From positions 3,686,501-3,750,500 of the forward strand of contig CP064988.1 of the NCBI GenBank assembly GCA_016699855.1: 64,000 nt of DNA, given 5' to 3'. The notes beneath the pieces were generated by a model. It worked only from the letters and a program-made list of their open reading frames with translations, ran no database searches and was not told where the DNA came from. The translations under genes and the position numbers were made by a program. Positions 60,370-64,000 of the stretch are shown here, in pieces (the stretch's first letter is position 1; the number at the start of each line of letters is the position of its first letter). This stretch comes from Rhodospirillales bacterium (GTDB lineage Bacteria; Pseudomonadota; Alphaproteobacteria; Reyranellales; Reyranellaceae).

Positions 60370-62154
60370 TCAGGCCGCCGGCAGGGCGATGGTGAACCGG
60401 GCGCCCAGCACCCGGCCGTCGGCGTCGCGGCGGTTGCCGGCGGCGATCGACCCGCCATAGGCGTCGACGATCTGGCGGCAGATCGACAGGCCGAGGCCGG
60501 AGTGCTTGCCGAACTGCTCCGCCGAGGGCCGCTCGGAGTAGAAGCGCTTGAAGATCGATTCGAGGTTGGCGTCGGGGATGCCTGGGCCCTGGTCGTCGAT
60601 GGTGACGACGATGCGCTCGCGCTCGCGCATGGCGCCGATGGTGATCGTGGCGCCGGCGGGGCTGAACGACAGCGCGTTGTCGACGACGTTGCGGAACACC
60701 TGGCCGTAGCGGCCGTCGTGGCCGATGGCCGTGAACGGTCCGCCGCCCAGCAGATCCAGCGCCACCCGCACGCCGGCCTTGGCGGCCGAGGTGGCGTTGT
60801 AGCCCTCGGTCATCGATGTCAGCAGGCCGCCGATGTCGACGGCGTGGATCTCGCCGCGCATCAGCTCGGCGTCGAGGCGCGAGGAGTCGGAGATGTCGCT
60901 GATCAGGCGGTTCAGCCGGTGCACGTCGTCGAGCACGATCGCCATCAGCCGGCCGCGCTTCTCGGGATCGTCGATCCGCGCCGCGACCTCGACCGCCGAC
61001 CGCAGCGAGGTCAGCGGGTTCTTCAGCTCGTGGGCGACGTCGGCGGCGAACATCTCGATCGCCTCGATCCGCCGCCACAGCGCGTCGGTCATGGCGCGCA
61101 GCGCGTCGGCCAGCTCGCCGATCTCGTCGTTGCGCGCGCCCACGTCGGGCATGCGCGGCGCCCCGTCGCGGGCGTGGCCGATCTGGTCGGCGGCGCGGGC
61201 CAGCCGCTGGATCGGCCGCGCGATGGTGCTGGCGAGGAACAGCGACAGCAGGATCGTGGCCGCCAGCGCGATCGCCGACAGCCGGAACATGTCGAGCCGC
61301 ACCGGCGCACGCGCGGCGATGGCGCGGTCGTCGTGCGTCAGCATCAGCGCGCCCAGCACCTGCTTGTAGCGCTGGATCGGGACGGCCGCCGACAGCACGA
61401 GCCGGCCCTCCGCGGTCCGCCGGACGGTGCGCGTGTTGACGCCGCGTAGCGCCTGCTCGACCCACGGGTAGTCGCGGGCGACGGGGTCGGGCAGGTCGAC
61501 GTACTCGCCGTCGGAGCGCGCCACCCGCAGCCGCGCGTCGATCCAGTCGTTGGCGCGGGTGAACCAGGTGCGGGCCGGCGGCTCGGCGTCGGGCGGCGGC
61601 AGCGCCGTCGAGGTGATGCGGCTGCGGTCGCGCAGCACCCGGGTGTCGCCCAGCATCTCGCCGGTCTCGGCGAACAGCCGGCCGCGGATGCCGATCGGGT
61701 TGGTCAGGCGCAGCATGAGCTGGTTGGCCTGCTCGCGCTCGACGCGGTTGATGGTGGTCTCGCTGCCGCGCACCGCGCCCTCGCCGAGGCCGGTGGCGAC
61801 GATCTCGCCGTGCACGGTGAGCGCCGCCAGCTCGGCCTCGATCAGCGCGTCCTCGTAGTCGCCGAGAAACACCACGCCGGCCGCCAGGAAGGCGATCGGC
61901 AGCATGTTCATCAGCAGGATGCGCCGCGTCAGCGGCGAGAAGCGGCGGTCGCGCCGGCGTCGGCGCAGCAGCGACGACGGCGCGTCGGGTGGCGGTTCCG
62001 GCTCCGGCGCGCGGGGACGCCGCGCCGGGAACAGCCAGCCGGTCCGCCACCGCCGCCACCACGAGCGCGTCGCGGTGGAGGATGTGGCCGGATCGGGCGG
62101 ATCTCCGTCCGGCGGGCGTCTACTGCCCGTCCCGGTACCGGTATCCGATGCCAT
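60370..62154 (-). CDS. chvG: Sensor histidine kinase, ChvG/ExoS type
   Basis: A 594-aa inner-membrane kinase. A long Pro/Arg-rich cytoplasmic start (about 75 residues) precedes helix 1 (ILLMNMLPIAFLAAGVVFLG). A periplasmic domain of about 200 residues carries the ChvG-type VEREQANQLMLRLTNPIGIR. Helix 2 (LSAIALAATILLSLFLAS) leads to HAMP, then the H-box DVAHELKNPLTSLRSAVEVA, N-box FRNVVDNALSFSP and G-boxes DQGPGIPDANL and SGLGLSICRQIV. In Sinorhizobium and Agrobacterium, ChvG/ChvI senses acid and envelope stress. It overlaps chvI by 35 bases, so translation is coupled. The usual downstream hprK is not here. Confidence 0.9.
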   Translation of the reverse strand: MASDTGTGTGSRRPPDGDPPDPATSSTATRSWWRRWRTGWLFPARRPRAPEPEPPPDAPSSLLRRRRRDRRFSPLTRRILLMNMLPIAFLAAGVVFLGDYEDALIEAELAALTVHGEIVATGLGEGAVRGSETTINRVEREQANQLMLRLTNPIGIRGRLFAETGEMLGDTRVLRDRSRITSTALPPPDAEPPARTWFTRANDWIDARLRVARSDGEYVDLPDPVARDYPWVEQALRGVNTRTVRRTAEGRLVLSAAVPIQRYKQVLGALMLTHDDRAIAARAPVRLDMFRLSAIALAATILLSLFLASTIARPIQRLARAADQIGHARDGAPRMPDVGARNDEIGELADALRAMTDALWRRIEAIEMFAADVAHELKNPLTSLRSAVEVAARIDDPEKRGRLMAIVLDDVHRLNRLISDISDSSRLDAELMRGEIHAVDIGGLLTSMTEGYNATSAAKAGVRVALDLLGGGPFTAIGHDGRYGQVFRNVVDNALSFSPAGATITIGAMRERERIVVTIDDQGPGIPDANLESIFKRFYSERPSAEQFGKHSGLGLSICRQIVDAYGGSIAAGNRRDADGRVLGARFTIALPAA

Positions 62155-62821
62155 AGAGGGTTTCGATGTGCTCGAACGTGTCGTCGGTGTCGCGGAACTT
62201 CTTGCGCAGCCGCTTGATGTGGCTGTCGATCGTGCGGTCGTCGACGTAGATCGTCTCGCCGTAGGCGGCGTCCATCAGCTGGTCGCGGTTCTTGACGTGG
62301 CCCGGCCGCTCGGCCAGCGATTTCAGCAGCAGGAACTCGGTCACCGTCAGGTTGACCTGCTTGCCCTTCCACACGCAGAGGTGGCGCGACGGATCCATCG
62401 TCAGGTCGCCGCGCACGATGCGCTCGCCGGCCTCCTTGGCCTCGCCCGGCGCGGCCTTGTCGGTCCGGCGCACGATGGCGCGGATGCGCTCCAGCAGCAG
62501 GCGCTGGGAGAACGGCTTCTTGATGTAGTCGTCGGCGCCCATGCGCAGGCCGAGCACCTCGTCGATCTCCTCGTCCTTCGACGTCAGGAAGATCACCGGC
62601 AGGGCCTGGGTCTTGCGCAGGCGGTTGAGCAGCTCCATGCCGTCCATGCGCGGCATCTTGATGTCGAAGATCGCGAGGTCGGGCGGGTTGGCGTTGAGGC
62701 CCTCGAGGGCGGCCGCGCCGTCGTTGTAGGTCTTGACCGTGAAGCCCTCGGCTTCGAGCAGCATCGACACCGAGGTGAGGATATTGCGGTCGTCGTCGAC
62801 CAGGGCGATCGTCTTCTTCAC
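62120..62821 (-). CDS. chvI: Response regulator, ChvI type (OmpR/PhoB family)
   Basis: A 233-aa two-domain regulator. The receiver has the acidic pair IALVDDDRNI, the phospho-accepting aspartate in LAIFDIKMPRMDGMEL near residue 53, and K in DDYIKKPFSQR. The C-terminal winged-helix domain shows MDAAYGETIYVDDRTIDSHI and the ending IETLYGIGYRYRDG, very typical of ChvI. GTG at 62821 has GGGAGA upstream and gives the normal length. It is the first gene of the pair with chvG and is divergent from the HugZ-like gene. It is the only DNA-binding regulator recognised in this window. Confidence 0.92.
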   Translation of the reverse strand: MKKTIALVDDDRNILTSVSMLLEAEGFTVKTYNDGAAALEGLNANPPDLAIFDIKMPRMDGMELLNRLRKTQALPVIFLTSKDEEIDEVLGLRMGADDYIKKPFSQRLLLERIRAIVRRTDKAAPGEAKEAGERIVRGDLTMDPSRHLCVWKGKQVNLTVTEFLLLKSLAERPGHVKNRDQLMDAAYGETIYVDDRTIDSHIKRLRKKFRDTDDTFEHIETLYGIGYRYRDGQ

Positions 62822-62942
62822 CGGAAATCTCCCGTGCGCCGGCGGAACCGGCCAATGCGCGTCCTTTGAGCATACCATGCGCGGCCGGGGAAGGGGCGCC
62901 GGCCGCCTTGAACTACGCCCGCCGGCCGGGCAGGTTGCCGTC

Positions 62943-63689
62943 ATGACGGAAACCGCTCACGCCACCGCGTTGCGCCAGGCGCGGACCCTGATGCGCTCGC
63001 GCGACCGCGCGACGCTGGCCACCGCGCTGCCCGGCGACGCGGCGGGCTGGCCCTACGCGTCGCTGGTGCTCGTGGCGGTCGACCACGATCTGGCGCCGAT
63101 CCTGCTGATCAGCCGCCTGGCCGAGCACACCAGGGCCATCCTGGCGGACGGGCGCGTGTCGCTGCTGTTCGACGGCACCGCCGGGCTGGACCAGCCGCTG
63201 ACCGGCCCGCGGTTGACGGTGCTGGGAACGGCCGTCCAGGACGACTCGCCGCGGCCTAGGGCGCGTTTCCTGGCGCGCCATCCCGACGCCGCGCTCTACG
63301 CGGGTTTCGGCGATTTCGCGATCTACCGCGTGGCGGTGGCGCGGGCCCATCTGGTCAACGGCTTCGGCCGGATCGACTGGATCGACGGCGCCGCGCTCCT
63401 GCCCGACACCGCCGGTGTCGCGGCGTTGATCGAGCGCGAAGCGGACATCGTCGGCCATATGTACGAGGACCACGCCGACGCGGTCGATCTCTACGCCAAC
63501 CGTCTGCTGGGGCGTCCGGGCGCGGGGTGGCGCCTGACCGGAATCGACGCCGACGGCTGCGACCTGCGCCGCGCCGGCGAGGTCGCCCGGCTCGACTTTC
63601 CCGAGCCGGTCCACGACGCCGAGGCGGCGCGCCGGGCGCTGGTCGCGCTCGTGAAAAAGGCGCGCGAGGCGAGGTCCGCCGCCGCTTAG
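62943..63689 (+). CDS. HugZ-like heme-utilisation / pyridoxamine-5'-phosphate-oxidase family protein
   Basis: A 248-aa protein with an N-terminal split-barrel FMN-type domain (RSRDRATLATALPGDAAGWP, SLLFDGTAGLDQPLTGPR, FGRIDWIDGAALLP). The C-terminal DUF2470-like helical domain starts ADIVGHMYEDHADAVDLYAN. This two-part build is that of HugZ/HutZ-like proteins, which bind or degrade heme, although many family members have unknown activity. The ATG at 62943 follows CAGG. It diverges from chvI across about 120 bases, so control by ChvI is possible but not shown. Confidence 0.85.
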   Translation: MTETAHATALRQARTLMRSRDRATLATALPGDAAGWPYASLVLVAVDHDLAPILLISRLAEHTRAILADGRVSLLFDGTAGLDQPLTGPRLTVLGTAVQDDSPRPRARFLARHPDAALYAGFGDFAIYRVAVARAHLVNGFGRIDWIDGAALLPDTAGVAALIEREADIVGHMYEDHADAVDLYANRLLGRPGAGWRLTGIDADGCDLRRAGEVARLDFPEPVHDAEAARRALVALVKKAREARSAAA

Positions 63690-63818
63690 CGTCGCGTCGA
63701 CGCCTAAATCCTCTGGGCGCATACCGGGCCGCCGCGCTGCCTGTGGATGCCCGGCCGGCCGTTCGCTGGGCGGAATCGCCATCCCTAGAATTGCCGCGTT
63801 CGCGGCCGAAAAGCCCCC

Positions 63819-63836
63819 AGCCGGCGGTTGCCGGCT
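63819..63836. other. Short perfect hairpin AGCCGGC-GGTT-GCCGGCT
   Basis: A 7-bp perfect stem with a GGTT loop in the gap 63690-63934, between the HugZ-like stop and a possible gene start near the window end. No T-tract follows, so terminator function is doubtful. The rest of this gap shows no gene. Confidence 0.35.
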
Positions 63837-63934
63837 ACCGGGGCCGCCACTATGTTGCGGCCGCTTTACGTCTGGGGATGGGAACGTCGCGCCCCGCGCC
63901 GACGGTCGACCTGTAATATCAGGAGTACTGGATC

Positions 63935-64000
63935 GTGCACCAAACGGGACCGGTCATCAGCAAACACGGCCTCGACATTCTGGGGTCGAAAGGCTCCGGC
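63935..64000 (+). CDS. Possible gene start, truncated by the window end
   Basis: A GTG at 63935 opens 22 codons (MHQTGPVISKHGLDILGSKG...) without a stop to the last base. AGGAG lies nine bases upstream, a good ribosome site. The local base composition is less extreme than in neighbouring genes. Too little is visible to name a family. Confidence 0.35.
   Translation, partial: MHQTGPVISKHGLDILGSKGSG

Noticed and set aside
63800..63900. A riboswitch upstream of the truncated gene at the right end
   Set aside because: Only one short hairpin is visible; no conserved aptamer core could be recognised.

Overview
This is a very GC-rich chromosomal window with dense coding on both strands and many ATGA/GTGA overlaps. 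It most likely comes from a free-living alphaproteobacterium. The best lineage clues are the ChvI/ChvG-type two-component pair near the right end, the class III adenylate cyclase with an SdhC-like membrane anchor, and the many orphan Bug (tripartite tricarboxylate) and TAXI-TRAP binding proteins alongside CoA-dependent catabolic genes. A Reyranella/Vineibacter-like lineage would fit, but this is inference. I see no tRNA, rRNA, CRISPR array, prophage or intact transposase. ChvI is the only recognisable DNA-binding regulator in 64 kb.

Layout. 1-0.8 kb: a less GC-rich edge with two small hypotheticals. 0.9-11 kb: arsenate reductase; a redox-type adenylate cyclase (membrane anchor + [2Fe-2S] + class III catalytic domain); the SxtJ / DUF5989 / carbamoyltransferase cassette; a quinone oxidoreductase + nitronate monooxygenase pair; and a rhodanese-ChrB + ChrA chromate pair. 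11-13 kb: an Ala/Pro/Lys-rich protein, a direct duplication flanking a MITE-like palindrome in front of a DinB-family gene, and an ACT-like protein. 13.2-20.2 kb: an AT-rich operator-like palindrome before an SDR gene, a biotin-sulfoxide-reductase-type molybdoenzyme, YaiI, ArfB, a second SDR, a CMD-family protein and a DMT permease. 20.2-27.2 kb: three enolase-superfamily enzymes, two orphan Bug binding proteins, a VOC protein and an enoyl-CoA hydratase. 27.4-31.6 kb: acyl-CoA dehydrogenase, LLM flavoenzyme, thiolase-like and DUF35 proteins. 31.7-33.3 kb: a solitary gene whose C-terminus carries the catalytic signature of ExoY/CyaA/edema-factor nucleotidyl cyclase toxins. 33.4-36.5 kb: LLM, old-yellow-enzyme and enoyl-CoA hydratase genes. 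36.6-42.2 kb: gnd, gntK, NUDIX, pgk, TusA and an M20 deacylase. 42.3-45.5 kb: a TAXI-TRAP transporter whose permease is broken by a G-tract frameshift. 45.8-52 kb: amidohydrolase, CobW GTPase, DUF2817 peptidase, methyltransferase and a peptide-type ABC binding protein. 52.4-59.1 kb: a membrane-anchored patatin-like lipase, an acyl-CoA ligase, an AEC transporter, and a CaiB-type CoA-transferase with a second G-tract indel. 59.1-64 kb: a helical-repeat protein, ChvG, ChvI, a HugZ-like protein and a gene start cut by the window end.

How the genes work together. Much of the window looks like uptake and breakdown of organic acids and acyl-CoA compounds: binding proteins capture the acid, enolase-superfamily dehydratases/racemases, flavoenzymes and ligases act on it, and CoA-transferase, hydratase, dehydrogenase and thiolase genes complete acyl-CoA processing. 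gnd/gntK and pgk belong to central sugar metabolism.

Most notable points: (1) the ExoY/CyaA-like cyclase gene with no linked immunity gene; (2) two families of dispersed intergenic palindromes, one carrying inner hairpins whose stems differ from copy to copy yet stay complementary; (3) three enolase-superfamily paralogues with three different catalytic-lysine motifs; (4) two single-G homopolymer indels that break or extend genes; (5) the duplicated dinB 5' region with an embedded MITE-like palindrome.
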